49,612 bases of DNA, taken from NCBI GenBank assembly GCA_050260015.1, contig JBLNBN010000002.1, positions 1 through 49,612 of the forward strand, in the 5' to 3' direction. A program made the position numbers and the translations under genes. Of the stretch, positions 16,147 through 26,057 are shown piece by piece. The DNA comes from JBLNBN01 sp050260015 (GTDB taxonomy: Bacteria > Bacteroidota > Ignavibacteria > Kapaibacteriales > UBA2268). How positions within the stretch are numbered: position 1 is the stretch's first letter; every line of letters starts with the position of its first letter. The notes under the pieces are model-generated. The model did no database searches. It was not told where the DNA came from and saw only the letters and a program-made list of their open reading frames with translations.

Positions 16147-17457
16147 ATGCAAAAGAAAAAAAAGATGCGTCCGCCGCCCAATACCGGCGAGACGGGCGCG
16201 CCGAAAATAAAGGAATTCAATATAACGCGGCTTGACAATGGAGTAAGGATAATAACGGAACGGGTTCCTTACGTTGAGTCGTTCGCGATGGGAATCTCCG
16301 TTAGGGCGGGCAGCCGCGACGAAGCCTACGAATTGCCCGGCGTGGCTCATTTCCTTGAGCATGCGGCTTTCCGCAGGACAAAAACGCGCACTTCCAGGCA
16401 AATTGCCGCGCAATTCGAATCGCTTGGAGCGTACTCCAACGCATTTACGACGCAGGAACTCACTTGCTTTTTCGTTCGCGGATTAAAGCGAAGCTATAAA
16501 AAATGCGCGGAATTGCTGTCGGACGTAGTTCTGAATCCTAAATTCCATCCGGGCGAATTTGAAAAGGAGAAGAACGTTATCCTCGAGGAAGTAAAGTACT
16601 ACGAGGACGATCCAGAAGAATCAATTTTTGACTTTGGCGACGCCGCGCTATTCGGCGAGCACCCATTGGGAAATCCTATTGTCGGTTCAAAAGCTTCGCT
16701 TGAAAAGATTCAAATCAAGGACCTGGAAGAATTCCATTCAAATTATTACATTCCCGAAAACATAGTTATAACTGCCGCGGGCAACGTAGACCACGACGAT
16801 ATAGCGGACGTTTTCTCCAAATATTTTTCTGATTTGAAGAGCGCCGCCGCAGTTTCCCCCCGCTCGCTGCCCAATCGACCGAATCCGTCATACTTAGAGA
16901 AAAATATGCCTTTTCAGCAGGCGCATATCCTCTTTGGACGCCGCGTGCCGGGTATAGATTCGGCGGATAGATTTACGCTTTCTATACTAAATATTATAAT
17001 CGGGGATGGGATGAGCTCCCGCCTAAATTTTGCAATACGCGAGAAAGCGGGCGCGGCTTACACGGTTTATTCAAACCTTGCGCTTTACGACGACTGCGGC
17101 GCGCTTTATCTTTACGCCGGGGCGGACGAAGCGCAGAGCCGCCGAACGATTGAAATGACTAACGATGAGCTTATTAAATTAAAATCTAAACCAATTCGGA
17201 AAGCGGAATTCGAGCGCGGCCGGGAGCAGTTGACCTCGGGCCTGATAATGGATATGGAGAGTATGAGTTCCCGCATGCAATCGCTCGGTAAGTTCGCCTT
17301 TATTGAAAACGGGCTGGAAAACGCCCGCGAAACGATTAATAAGATTAACTCTGTAACCATCGACGACGTAAATCGTATAGCATGTGAAATAAGCGACCCC
17401 GAATCATGGTCCAAAATTATTTTCCTACCGGAAGAAGAAACCGAAATTGAAAATTAG
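16147..17457 (+). CDS. M16 family zinc peptidase (processing-peptidase-like, cytosolic)
   Basis: A 436-residue member of the pitrilysin/MPP family (M16B). The inverted zinc motif HFLEH is at residues 68-72, with the distal glutamate in ILEEVKYYEDDPEE (about E148). Two roe-deer-like alpha/beta halves are expected for this length, the second being non-catalytic and containing FQQAHILFGRRVPG. No signal peptide is seen; the N-terminus is a short Lys/Pro-rich tail, so it is probably cytosolic. M16B enzymes degrade or trim peptides, acting as homo- or heterodimers. A second, exported M16 gene lies 66 bp downstream on the same strand; the two may be co-transcribed. Confidence 0.92.
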   Translation: MQKKKKMRPPPNTGETGAPKIKEFNITRLDNGVRIITERVPYVESFAMGISVRAGSRDEAYELPGVAHFLEHAAFRRTKTRTSRQIAAQFESLGAYSNAFTTQELTCFFVRGLKRSYKKCAELLSDVVLNPKFHPGEFEKEKNVILEEVKYYEDDPEESIFDFGDAALFGEHPLGNPIVGSKASLEKIQIKDLEEFHSNYYIPENIVITAAGNVDHDDIADVFSKYFSDLKSAAAVSPRSLPNRPNPSYLEKNMPFQQAHILFGRRVPGIDSADRFTLSILNIIIGDGMSSRLNFAIREKAGAAYTVYSNLALYDDCGALYLYAGADEAQSRRTIEMTNDELIKLKSKPIRKAEFERGREQLTSGLIMDMESMSSRMQSLGKFAFIENGLENARETINKINSVTIDDVNRIACEISDPESWSKIIFLPEEETEIEN

Positions 17458-17523
17458 ATATTAATTATTAAATTTGCCAGTTACTACAATTAAATCACAT
17501 TTTTTTTGAATTATAGGATTCTT

Positions 17524-20334
17524 ATGAAGAAAATCTTATTCTGTATCGCGATATTATTAGCTACCTTCGGCGGCGCAAGCGCTCAGGGGCTAAGTATTTC
17601 GGATATGAATGCGAAGCTTCCGATCGATCCGGCCATAAAAGTCGGAAAGCTTGACAACGGGATTACGTATTACGTCCGTCAAAACCATAAGCCGGAAAAC
17701 CGCGCCGAATTGCAGATAGTATTCCTGGCCGGAGCCGTTTTGGAAGAGGACAATCAGCAGGGCCTGGCTCACTTTATCGAGCATATGCTCTTTAACGGCA
17801 CCAAGAACTTTCCAAAGGACCAACTTGTAAAATTTCTCGAAACTACAGGTATGCGTTTTGGCGCGGACGTCAACGCGAATACCGGTTTCGATAGAACGTA
17901 TTACATGCTGACAATCCCGCTCGACAAGCCCGAACTTCTTGAGAAAGGCTTGCAGGTGCTCGAAGATTGGGCTCACCAGGCTACGTTTGATCCGCAGGAG
18001 ATCGAGAAAGAACGCGGCGTTATCATGCAGGAATGGAGACTTTACCGCGGAGCTTCGGAACGCGTTCAACGCCAGCACCTTCCGAATTTGCTCTATGGTT
18101 CGCAATTCGCGAAGAGATTGCCTATCGGCGACACTTCGATTATTCAAACGGCTCCCCGCGAGCGTTTCACTTCCTTCTACGAAGATTGGTACAGACCTGA
18201 ATTAACAGCCGTTATCGCTGTCGGCGACTTTGATCCAAGCAAAATTGAAAGCATGATCAAAGAGCATTTCAGCAACGTTCCGGTTCGCACTAACCCGCGC
18301 CAAAAACCTAACTACGATGTCCCTTCGCATCCGGAACCGATCGTTTCGATCGCTACGGATAAGGAACTTCCTATGGCCGAATTGGAATTAGTTTTCAAGA
18401 ATCCGCAAAATGCAGAAGGCACGTACGCTGCATACAGGCGCGGCATGGTCGAAAGGCTTTTCAGCCAGATGATGTCGCTTCGGTTAATGGAGCTCACCCG
18501 CAAGCCCAAGCCTCCGTACCTGTACGCGGCCGGCGGCATTACAAATAGCTTAATCGGCCCTATCGGCGCGCTCTATATTTCCAGCGCTCCCAATGTCGCT
18601 GATTTCAAGGGCAGCTATGAAACGCTTTTAACTGAGACATTTAGAATACAGCAGCACGGTTTTACCCAGTCCGAACTCGACCGCGCGAAGACGGAAACTA
18701 AGAGATTTTACGAGAAAGCTTTCGCAGAGCGCGACAAGGTTGAATCCAGCGATTACGCGCAGGAGATCTATCGCCACTACTACGAAGGCGAAGGCATGCC
18801 CGGTATCGCTTACGAAATGCAATTAGTCGATAAGTTCCTGCCCGAGATCTCGATTTCCGAGATCAACGCGCTCGCAAAGAACCTAATCCACAAGCACGAT
18901 ATGGTTATCTCGGTCTCTATGCCCGAAAAACAAGGCGTTAACGTGCCGACCAAGGAAGACATCCTCGCGACTTACGATAGGATAAGCTCATCGAAAATCG
19001 ACTCCTACACCGACGTTGCCGCCGACAAGCCTTTGCTCGCAAAGAAACCCGCTCCCGGCAAGATCGTCGAACGTAAAAACATTAAAGAGTTAGGCGTTAC
19101 CGAGTACAAGCTTTCGAACGGCGCCCGCGTCGTCGTTAAGCCGACGGACTTTAAAAACGACGAAGTTCTCTTCCGCGCTTATTCGTTCGGCGGCTCCTCG
19201 CTCGTTCCGGATTCTGATTACTATACCGCTTCGCTCGCGGCAAGCATTATCGACGACGCGGGGGTTAGCTCCTTCGACGCGATCACTCTTCAGAAGATGC
19301 TTACGGGCAAGGCGCTGAACATTTCGCCGTTCATCGGCGATATGACGGAAGGCATGCAGGGACAAACCTCTCCGAAGGACATGGAAACCTTCATGCAACT
19401 CATGTACCTCTATTTTACCGAGCCCAGGCTCGACGAAGAAGCTTTCAACTCGTTTATAGCTAAGCAAACTGAAGTATTGGCAAATTCAAAGACTTCGCCT
19501 GATAAATTATTCTCCGATTCTCTCAGCGTAATCCTGGGCAACCATCATTTCCGTTCCTATCCTATGACAGAAGCGGCTTTGAAGAACATAACCCTGCAGA
19601 AGGCTTACCAAATTTACAAGCAGAGATTTGCAGACGCTAGCGACTTCACTTTCTTCTTTGTCGGTTCCGTCAAGCCCGAGCAATTTGAGCCCCTGATGGA
19701 ACAGTATATCGCCAGCCTTCCGGCAAACGGCAGCAAAGAGAACTTTAAGGACGTAGGCATGAAGTACCCGACCGGTAAGATCCGCCAGGAAGTAAAAGCA
19801 GGCATCGAGCAAAAGAGCTCCGTTCGTTACTTCATTTCAGGAAAATTTGATTTTACACCTGAAAACAGATTTGCAGTTAACTCCTTGCTCGAGCTCTTCC
19901 GCATCCGCCTTCGCGAAGTAATTCGCGAGGATAAGGGCGGCGTGTACGGCATTGGCGCGGGCCCGCGTTTAGTAAAATACCCCGACGGTCGTTACGCGAT
20001 CTCGATCGGGTTCGGCACTTCGCCCGAACGCGTCGACGAACTCATTAAAGCGGTCGACGAAGTTATCGCAGAAATGAAGAATACGACTCCTTCGCAAGAA
20101 AACTTGACAAAAGTAAAGGAAATCCTTAAGCGCGACTTTGAGACCGCTCAAAAAGAAAACTCCTTCTGGATGAATCAACTTTACACTTATGATTATAATC
20201 GCGAAGATCCCAAGCAGGTTTTCGAGCATCTCAAACGCGTAGAAAAGCTTAAAGCTGAAGACATTCGCAAAGCCGCTCAGAAATACTTAACTAGCGACAA
20301 CAGCGTAATTCTAGTTCTCAATCCGGTCGAATAA
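17524..20334 (+). CDS. Exported M16 family zinc peptidase (PqqL-like)
   Basis: A 936-residue M16 peptidase made of two consecutive MPP-like units. The signal peptide is MKKILFCIAILLATFGGASA. The first unit starts VGKLDNGITYYVRQN and has the zinc motif HFIEH in GLAHFIEHMLFNGTKNFP, plus the distal glutamate in EKERGVIMQEWRLYRG. The second unit begins VTEYKLSNGARVVVKPTDFKNDEV and lacks the motif, as usual. It should work in the periplasm or outer membrane, probably on peptides. I chose the ATG at 17524 (AGGA just upstream, signal peptide directly after) over a start six codons earlier. A strong terminator follows. Confidence 0.93.
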   Translation: MKKILFCIAILLATFGGASAQGLSISDMNAKLPIDPAIKVGKLDNGITYYVRQNHKPENRAELQIVFLAGAVLEEDNQQGLAHFIEHMLFNGTKNFPKDQLVKFLETTGMRFGADVNANTGFDRTYYMLTIPLDKPELLEKGLQVLEDWAHQATFDPQEIEKERGVIMQEWRLYRGASERVQRQHLPNLLYGSQFAKRLPIGDTSIIQTAPRERFTSFYEDWYRPELTAVIAVGDFDPSKIESMIKEHFSNVPVRTNPRQKPNYDVPSHPEPIVSIATDKELPMAELELVFKNPQNAEGTYAAYRRGMVERLFSQMMSLRLMELTRKPKPPYLYAAGGITNSLIGPIGALYISSAPNVADFKGSYETLLTETFRIQQHGFTQSELDRAKTETKRFYEKAFAERDKVESSDYAQEIYRHYYEGEGMPGIAYEMQLVDKFLPEISISEINALAKNLIHKHDMVISVSMPEKQGVNVPTKEDILATYDRISSSKIDSYTDVAADKPLLAKKPAPGKIVERKNIKELGVTEYKLSNGARVVVKPTDFKNDEVLFRAYSFGGSSLVPDSDYYTASLAASIIDDAGVSSFDAITLQKMLTGKALNISPFIGDMTEGMQGQTSPKDMETFMQLMYLYFTEPRLDEEAFNSFIAKQTEVLANSKTSPDKLFSDSLSVILGNHHFRSYPMTEAALKNITLQKAYQIYKQRFADASDFTFFFVGSVKPEQFEPLMEQYIASLPANGSKENFKDVGMKYPTGKIRQEVKAGIEQKSSVRYFISGKFDFTPENRFAVNSLLELFRIRLREVIREDKGGVYGIGAGPRLVKYPDGRYAISIGFGTSPERVDELIKAVDEVIAEMKNTTPSQENLTKVKEILKRDFETAQKENSFWMNQLYTYDYNREDPKQVFEHLKRVEKLKAEDIRKAAQKYLTSDNSVILVLNPVE

Positions 20335-20357
20335 GCCTAACAGAACGAATATGTTGT

Positions 20358-20393
20358 AAAAAGCCCGGGCGAAGCGTCGCCCGGGCTTTTTTT
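20358..20393 (+). terminator. Rho-independent terminator after the exported M16 gene
   Basis: A very stable stem (AAAAAGCCCGGGCGA pairing with TCGCCCGGGCTTTTT) with an AGCG loop and a run of seven T at 20387-20393. Confidence 0.92.
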
Positions 20394-20441
20394 GTGGGAT
20401 TCATGAGGGCCGTATTAAGTACAACCTATTAGTAGATTGTT

Positions 20442-20449
20442 TATTTTTG
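20442..20449 (+). promoter_or_regulatory. Possible Bacteroidota-type -7 element before mrdA
   Basis: TATTTTTG fits TAnnTTTG, in the gap between a terminator and the mrdA start. No clear TTTG lies 19-21 nt upstream, so this is a partial match. Confidence 0.35.
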
Positions 20450-20494
20450 TATTATGAATTTAATAAATATGTAAAAGTATCATAAATATAGATA

Positions 20495-22507
20495 ATGCCC
20501 GTAAACAACTCTTTAGGAGAAACCCCCGATTTCGCTTCGCCGGATAGGCAGAGGACGTTTCGGATCCTGATTTATATAATAGCGGCGTCCTTTATACTTC
20601 GATTGGGACAATTGCAGCTGCTTGAAGGCAGCGAATACCTGGAGGCAAGCGCAGCCCAGGCGATTAAGCGCGTTAGGATCGAGCCTTTCCGCGGCAATAT
20701 GTACGATAGGAACGGCACGCTAATCGTTCATAATGAGTCCTCGTTTACCGTTACGTTAACTCCGAACGATTTCCGAAGCGAAGCGATGCCGCTGCTAAGT
20801 TCGATCTTAGGTATGGATTCCAGCGAAATAAATGCGATTGTCGATAAGTTTATTGTTTATTCGAAATTCAATCCTATAAAGATATATCGCGACGCCGACT
20901 TTAAGATAGTTTCCAGCATCGAAGAATACACCGACTATTTACCTGGCATCGACGTCGCAATTGAACCGAAGCGGCTCTATTCATTTGAAGGTCATTTAGC
21001 GCACCTGTTGGGCTACACGCGCGAAATATCCCGGGCGCAGCTTGACAAATATAAATTTTATCAGCCGGGCGACATCATAGGCCAAAACGGCATAGAATCC
21101 GGCTACGAGAGCTTCCTGCGCGGAAGGGACGGCATCCAGTTCGTCGCCGTAAATAAGTTCGGCCAAAACGTGGCTTCATTCCAGGGCGGAAAACGAGATA
21201 TTCCGGCAAACAACGGTTTCGATCTCTATCTCTCCATTGATATTAAAATGCAGGAATTAGCGGAGAAGCTGCTCGCTGGAAGGCGAGGCGCCGTTGTTGC
21301 AATGGATCCGCACACGGGCGAGATACTTACGCTCGCCAGCAAGCCCGACTACGATCCGCGCGACTTCAGCGGGCGCGTTCCTTCGGAGCTTTACAGGGAA
21401 CTAAGCGCGGACCCGGCCAGCCCGCTGCTGCATAGGGCGATCATGAGCCAATATCCGCCTGGCTCTACCTGGAAGATGCTCATGGGGATTGCAGGATTAG
21501 CCGAAGGAATAATCGACGAAAATACTACGTTTCCATGCGTCGGCGGCTTCCAGATAGGCAATAAATTTATTAAATGCCACGGCCATCATGGCAACATCAA
21601 CCTTAGAAGGGCTATAGAAAACTCCTGCAACGCATACTTCAATCAATTAGCTATCAAGATGGGCCAGGACATATTCGATAAATATGTAAAAATGTTCGGC
21701 TTCGGCGAGAGAACCGGCGTCGACCTTCCTAATGAAAAGAGAGGGTTGATGCCCACGCGCGAATGGCTTACAAAGAGATTAGGCCCGGGCGGAGTAACGA
21801 AGGGGAGGCTAGCCAACTATGGCATAGGGCAGGGCGAAATCCTGGTTACTCCTCTTCAAATGGCCGTGTATGTCTCCACGATAGCCAATCGGGGCACGCT
21901 ACTACAACCGCATGTCGTGAAAGCGATAGAGAACAATCTTACTCATAAAAAAGAGCCCCTTAGCTTTGGCGAGCGAAAGCTACCGGTCCCCCAACGGGCC
22001 TTTGAAGCGGTCGCAGGCGGTATGTTCGACGTAGTCCAGGGCGGGGGAACGGGCACCGGCGTTCGTATACCCGGCATAAACGTCTGCGGTAAAACGGGCA
22101 CGGCGCAAAATCCGCACGGAGAAGATCACTCCTGGTTCGTCTGCTTCGCCCCGGCTGAAAATCCAAAGATCGCAATCGTAGTTTTCGTGGAGAACGCAGG
22201 CTTTGGAGCGGCCGTCGCAGGCCCGATAGCGAAAGCTATGTTAAACCAATTTTTCTTCCCGGATTCGGTTAACAAGGATCTGCCGATATTGGTTAAAAAG
22301 GATTCAAGCGACGTAAAGCCGGATAGCGGAAAACGGAATACCCCGCCGGCAAAGCCACTAGCCGACGCTAATCAAAAAGCCGCGGTTCAGCAAAATAAAA
22401 CCAAGATTCCTCCCGCCAAGCAAAACGCCGCATTAAAGCCGGCGCCGAAGGCGGGGAAAGCGCGAGCGGAATCTCAGCCAGCGAAAAGGCTGAATCGAAA
22501 CGGGTAA
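20495..22507 (+). CDS. mrdA: Penicillin-binding protein 2 (peptidoglycan DD-transpeptidase)
   Basis: A 670-residue class B PBP for cell elongation. It has a short cytosolic tail, one membrane anchor (ILIYIIAASFILRLGQLQLL), the pedestal domain with PFRGNMYDRNGTLIVHNE, and the transpeptidase. Active-site motifs are PGSTWK (nucleophile S324), SCN in ENSCNAYFNQLA and KTGTAQ. The last 75 or so residues are an unusual Lys/Ala/Pro/Gln-rich tail (KPDSGKRNTPPAKPLADA onward) extending past the normal end. It would cross-link peptidoglycan with RodA, whose gene is not in the window. No obvious Shine-Dalgarno stands before the ATG. cstA follows after 60 bp. Confidence 0.93.
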   Translation: MPVNNSLGETPDFASPDRQRTFRILIYIIAASFILRLGQLQLLEGSEYLEASAAQAIKRVRIEPFRGNMYDRNGTLIVHNESSFTVTLTPNDFRSEAMPLLSSILGMDSSEINAIVDKFIVYSKFNPIKIYRDADFKIVSSIEEYTDYLPGIDVAIEPKRLYSFEGHLAHLLGYTREISRAQLDKYKFYQPGDIIGQNGIESGYESFLRGRDGIQFVAVNKFGQNVASFQGGKRDIPANNGFDLYLSIDIKMQELAEKLLAGRRGAVVAMDPHTGEILTLASKPDYDPRDFSGRVPSELYRELSADPASPLLHRAIMSQYPPGSTWKMLMGIAGLAEGIIDENTTFPCVGGFQIGNKFIKCHGHHGNINLRRAIENSCNAYFNQLAIKMGQDIFDKYVKMFGFGERTGVDLPNEKRGLMPTREWLTKRLGPGGVTKGRLANYGIGQGEILVTPLQMAVYVSTIANRGTLLQPHVVKAIENNLTHKKEPLSFGERKLPVPQRAFEAVAGGMFDVVQGGGTGTGVRIPGINVCGKTGTAQNPHGEDHSWFVCFAPAENPKIAIVVFVENAGFGAAVAGPIAKAMLNQFFFPDSVNKDLPILVKKDSSDVKPDSGKRNTPPAKPLADANQKAAVQQNKTKIPPAKQNAALKPAPKAGKARAESQPAKRLNRNG

Positions 22508-22567
22508 TTATAAGACTTTAACGACGTACATAACTAACGATTCGAACATAAGCTAAAGACGCGCAAA

Positions 22568-24409
22568 ATGAACGCAATGCCTTTGATCCTCGTAGCTCTG
22601 GCAGTTTTTGCCATCGCCTACAGGTTTTATTATTCATTTATCGCGGCTAAAGTAGCCGTACTTCACGACGAACGTATAACGCCCGCTCATAGATTACAGG
22701 ACGGGCATAATTATGTGCCGACGAACAAATGGGTGCTCTTCGGCCATCACTTTGCCGCAATTGCCGGGGCGGGACCGCTGGTGGGTCCGGTGCTTGCGGC
22801 GCAATTCGGCTTCTTCCCGGGTTTTGTGTGGATGCTCTTTGGGACTGTTATCGCGGGAGCGGTCCACGATTTCGTAATATTTGTCGCCTCCGTAAGGCAC
22901 GACGGCAAATCGCTCGCCGAGATAGCGTCTAAGGAGATCGGCAAGGTATCCGGCATAACGGCCTCGCTCGCAATATTATTTATACTTGTGATAGCCCTTT
23001 CCGGGTTGGGGATAGTCGTTATAAACGCGCTTGCGGAAAGCTCCTGGGGCACGTTTACAATAGCGATGACTATTCCGATAGCTATTATGATGGGCTTCTG
23101 GATGTATAAGATCAGGCCCGGAAAAACTGCCGAAGCTACTATTTTCGGGGTGATCCTGCTGACGCTCGCCGTCGTATTCGGAAAGTACATACCCGGCTCG
23201 GCTCTCGCCCCGTGGTTTACCCTGGATCACCAAACGCTTACCATTCTTATCGCGCTCTACGGCCTGGCCGCTTCGATTCTTCCAGTTTGGCTATTGCTCT
23301 CGCCCCGCGACTATTTAAGCTCTATTATGAAATTAGCCGTCGCCGTATTCCTTGCCGGCGGAATTATCATAGTCAATCCCGAGCTTAAGATGCCGGCTGT
23401 CACTATATTTTCGCATGGCGGCGGTCCGATAATCCCCGGTAAGCTATTTCCATATCTTTTTATAACTATCGCATGCGGGGCTATCTCGGGCTTTCACTCC
23501 CTTGTGTCCTCGGGAACTTCCCCAAAGATGGTTTCCAGGGAAAAGGATATAAAAGCGATAGGCTTCGGAGCAATGCTCGCCGAGGGCATGATTTCGATAT
23601 TAGCGCTCATCGCGGCAACTTCGCTCTTTCCGCAGGATTATTTCCAAATTAATGTGCCTATCGATAAATTCCCCGTCGTATCCGAAAAGATCGCCGCTAT
23701 GGGCTTTAATACGTCCAATTTGACCGAGTTATCGAAGGAAGTCGGGGAGCAGATAGCCGGTAGAACGGGCGGCGCCGTTTCGCTTGCCGTAGGCATGGCG
23801 CAGATATTTTCTTCGATACCCGGCTTTAAGGGGTTGATGAGCTATTGGTACCACTTCGCCATAATGTTCGAAGCCCTCTTTATCCTGACGACGATAGATG
23901 CGGGCACGCGAATAGCGAGGTTCGTGCTCCAGGAATCGCTCGGAAAAATTATACCGCGATTCGGCGATACCAAATGGCTGCCCGGAACGCTAATCTCCAG
24001 CGTTGTGATCGTGTTCGCCTGGTCTTACTTCATTTTCACTGGTTCCGTCGCCACTATTTGGCCAATGTTCGGCGCGGCAAATCAACTCCTGGCAACTGCG
24101 GCGCTCGTCGTCGGTACAAGTTTCATAATCAATCGAGGCAAGGTTAGATACGCCTGGGTGACTATAGTCCCATTGGTTTTCGTTGGAACCGTCACTGTTA
24201 CGGCGGGAATTTCCAATATGTTTAACATCTATTTGCCTATGGCTTTCCAGGCTGGCAAGGAAGCGACAGGCTGGATTAATTTCACGCTTACCGCCCTGAT
24301 TATTATCGCGGTATTTATCATACTCGTCGACGCCGTTCCAAAATGGTTCTCGGCAGCGCGCGGGGAGCGAATAGAAATTAACGAAGCTATGGAACCAAAT
24401 AAAGCCTGA
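22568..24409 (+). CDS. cstA: Carbon starvation protein CstA family transporter
   Basis: A 613-residue polytopic inner-membrane protein. The family signature PTNKWVLFGHHFAAIAGAGP is followed by LVGPVLAAQFGFFPGFVWML, and later come VSSGTSPKMVSREKD and TIWPMFGAANQLLATAAL. About 14-16 hydrophobic helices can be counted. CstA and its relatives take up peptides or pyruvate during carbon limitation; which of these applies here cannot be told. It is shorter than E. coli CstA (about 700 residues), as in many non-enteric members. It lies 60 bp after mrdA and may share its transcript; a terminator follows before the convergent TPR gene. Confidence 0.95.
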   Translation: MNAMPLILVALAVFAIAYRFYYSFIAAKVAVLHDERITPAHRLQDGHNYVPTNKWVLFGHHFAAIAGAGPLVGPVLAAQFGFFPGFVWMLFGTVIAGAVHDFVIFVASVRHDGKSLAEIASKEIGKVSGITASLAILFILVIALSGLGIVVINALAESSWGTFTIAMTIPIAIMMGFWMYKIRPGKTAEATIFGVILLTLAVVFGKYIPGSALAPWFTLDHQTLTILIALYGLAASILPVWLLLSPRDYLSSIMKLAVAVFLAGGIIIVNPELKMPAVTIFSHGGGPIIPGKLFPYLFITIACGAISGFHSLVSSGTSPKMVSREKDIKAIGFGAMLAEGMISILALIAATSLFPQDYFQINVPIDKFPVVSEKIAAMGFNTSNLTELSKEVGEQIAGRTGGAVSLAVGMAQIFSSIPGFKGLMSYWYHFAIMFEALFILTTIDAGTRIARFVLQESLGKIIPRFGDTKWLPGTLISSVVIVFAWSYFIFTGSVATIWPMFGAANQLLATAALVVGTSFIINRGKVRYAWVTIVPLVFVGTVTVTAGISNMFNIYLPMAFQAGKEATGWINFTLTALIIIAVFIILVDAVPKWFSAARGERIEINEAMEPNKA

Positions 24410-24424
24410 AATATATCACAAATT

Positions 24425-24462
24425 AAAAGGGCTCCCCGGCATAAAGCGGAGGAGCCTTTTTT
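24425..24462. terminator. Bidirectional terminator between cstA and the TPR gene
   Basis: A stem with AAAAGGGCTCC on one side and GGAGCCTTTTTT on the other, one bulged base and an inner CCG/CGG pairing. T-runs occur on both strands, so it can serve the two convergent genes. Confidence 0.8.
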
Positions 24463-24480
24463 ATGAGTAGATCTGAACGA

Positions 24481-25899
24481 TTATTCGACTAACAGCGAAC
24501 GCAGCGCGCTGAAATCCTGGGTAAAGGCTGGAAATTCCTTCTCGAAATCGTCCCGCTTTCTAGGGTCTATTTCGAAGGCCCTTATTAAGAGCTTTGCCGC
24601 ATGGCGAAGCTCCCCGAAGAGCGCCAGAACTTTTGCCAGGAAGTAATATCCTTCCGCCCAAGTGGGCTGCAATTCGATTACCTGGTTAAACGCTTCGAAC
24701 GATTCGATAAGATCGCCAAGCTCCAAAAGAGTGGAACCATAATCGATCCGGGCGGCCATGTTGTCCGGTTCCAGCTGAATTACTTGACTGTAGCATTCGG
24801 AAGCTTCGCGGATCCGGTTCAGGCTCAGCAAGGAGTCGCCTTTGGCGTAAATAGCGTCGGCGTGGTTAGGCTCGAGCGCGAGCGCGGCGTTAAAGTCTAT
24901 TACGGCCAATTCGTATTGCTCGGACGCATCGTAGCATACGGCTCTTCCAAAGTAAGATTGATATCGCCTTGGGTCGCGCCCGATAGCGTCGGTATAGATA
25001 TCTATAGCTTTTCCATATTCGCCGATCTCGGCATAGGCCCCTGCGAGGTTATGTATAGTGTCCATGTCTCCTTCGGAGAATTCCAGGGCCTTTTCGAAGC
25101 TCTCGATAGCCTTGTCCGTGCGGCGTATTGAGTTGTACGTATTGCCGAGGTTGTACCAGGCAAGAAAGAATTTATCGTCGATGGCGAGGGCCATTTCGTA
25201 CGCGTCGATCGACTTAAAGAACTTATTTCTATAGTAGTATACAACGCCGAGATTATACCAAAGATTTGCGTCGAACGGATTTTCATCGATAGCTTTCAGG
25301 TAATAATCAGTGGAATTCTCCAGGTCGCCCATGTTATTATAGGAATACGCCATTTCCTGAAGTGCTTCGCTTGCAAATTCTTCGGAGTTCTCTATTGCGG
25401 AAAACGCGGCAAGCGCCTTAGAGTATTTTTTCATGGATTGATAGATCAATCCAATATAATATATCATCTCTTCGTTGCCCGGATCGAGCTTTAAAGCTTT
25501 TCTGGCGTACTTTAAGGCGAGCCTGTGCTTCCCGGCGTTCAGGAATACCAAAGCCTTGTTCAACAACGCGTCGGGGTCGTTTGGATTAAGCGAGAGCGCC
25601 CGGTTCATCGAATCCAACGCCAGGCGATACTTTCCTACGTTAAAAAGGGCTTGCCCTCGTTTGTTAAACGCGTCGTAGCTATATGGAAAGAGTTCGCACC
25701 AAATATTGCAAAAAATTAACGCGTCGTGGTAGGCTTCCTTTTCGAAGCAATAGCCGACTAAATTTTCAAGAGTATCCTGGTCGCTAAGCTTGGGCGTTAT
25801 ATCCTCTTGATTCTTGAGCGCTCGTTTAAACTTGCGAAGCTTCCGCTCCATGTCTTCCGCGCGCTCGCCGTCGTCGCCGTTATCAAAGTTTATATTCAT
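24481..25899 (-). CDS. Tetratricopeptide repeat protein
   Basis: A 472-residue protein made almost wholly of TPR helical hairpins, at least ten in a row. Typical units are AFNKRGQALFNVGKYRLALD, LWYNLGVVYYYRNKFFKSID and AWYNLGNTYNSIRRTDKAIE. The N-terminus is a charged, probably helical stretch (GDDGERAEDMERKLRKFKRA). No signal peptide or membrane segment is seen, so it is likely a cytosolic scaffold for protein-protein contacts; its partners are unknown. I chose the ATG at 25897-25899, which has AGAGAG upstream. The 158-bp gap from the endonuclease gene could hold its own promoter. Confidence 0.9.
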   Translation of the reverse strand: MNINFDNGDDGERAEDMERKLRKFKRALKNQEDITPKLSDQDTLENLVGYCFEKEAYHDALIFCNIWCELFPYSYDAFNKRGQALFNVGKYRLALDSMNRALSLNPNDPDALLNKALVFLNAGKHRLALKYARKALKLDPGNEEMIYYIGLIYQSMKKYSKALAAFSAIENSEEFASEALQEMAYSYNNMGDLENSTDYYLKAIDENPFDANLWYNLGVVYYYRNKFFKSIDAYEMALAIDDKFFLAWYNLGNTYNSIRRTDKAIESFEKALEFSEGDMDTIHNLAGAYAEIGEYGKAIDIYTDAIGRDPRRYQSYFGRAVCYDASEQYELAVIDFNAALALEPNHADAIYAKGDSLLSLNRIREASECYSQVIQLEPDNMAARIDYGSTLLELGDLIESFEAFNQVIELQPTWAEGYYFLAKVLALFGELRHAAKLLIRAFEIDPRKRDDFEKEFPAFTQDFSALRSLLVE

Positions 25900-26057
25900 T
25901 TTATTCTCTCTTGCTGTTTTAGTTATATGCAATTTGCCCAAAGTTAAGGGAAATTCCAAAAGCTCTCGCTTTTTATATAAGATAATATAATAGGGCAAAA
26001 AGTTACAATTAGATACGCATCGCCAATTGTATTAAATACATTACAAATAGGCTATAA

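Noticed and set aside
16024..16413. A 129-codon minus-strand frame across the start of the first M16 gene
   Set aside because: It overlaps the conserved zinc motif region on the plus strand and part of the structured gap; no homology-like features.
17590..18147. A 185-codon minus-strand frame inside the exported M16 gene
   Set aside because: It covers the zinc-motif region of a well-supported peptidase and has no domain of its own.
24601..25131. A 176-codon plus-strand frame opposite the TPR gene
   Set aside because: The TPR pattern on the minus strand is unambiguous and the plus frame looks like a by-product of its codon use.
25958..25973. AAAAGC-TCTC-GCTTTT hairpin between the endonuclease and TPR genes
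   Set aside because: The T-run is on the plus strand, where no gene ends, so it is not a terminator for the minus-strand genes.
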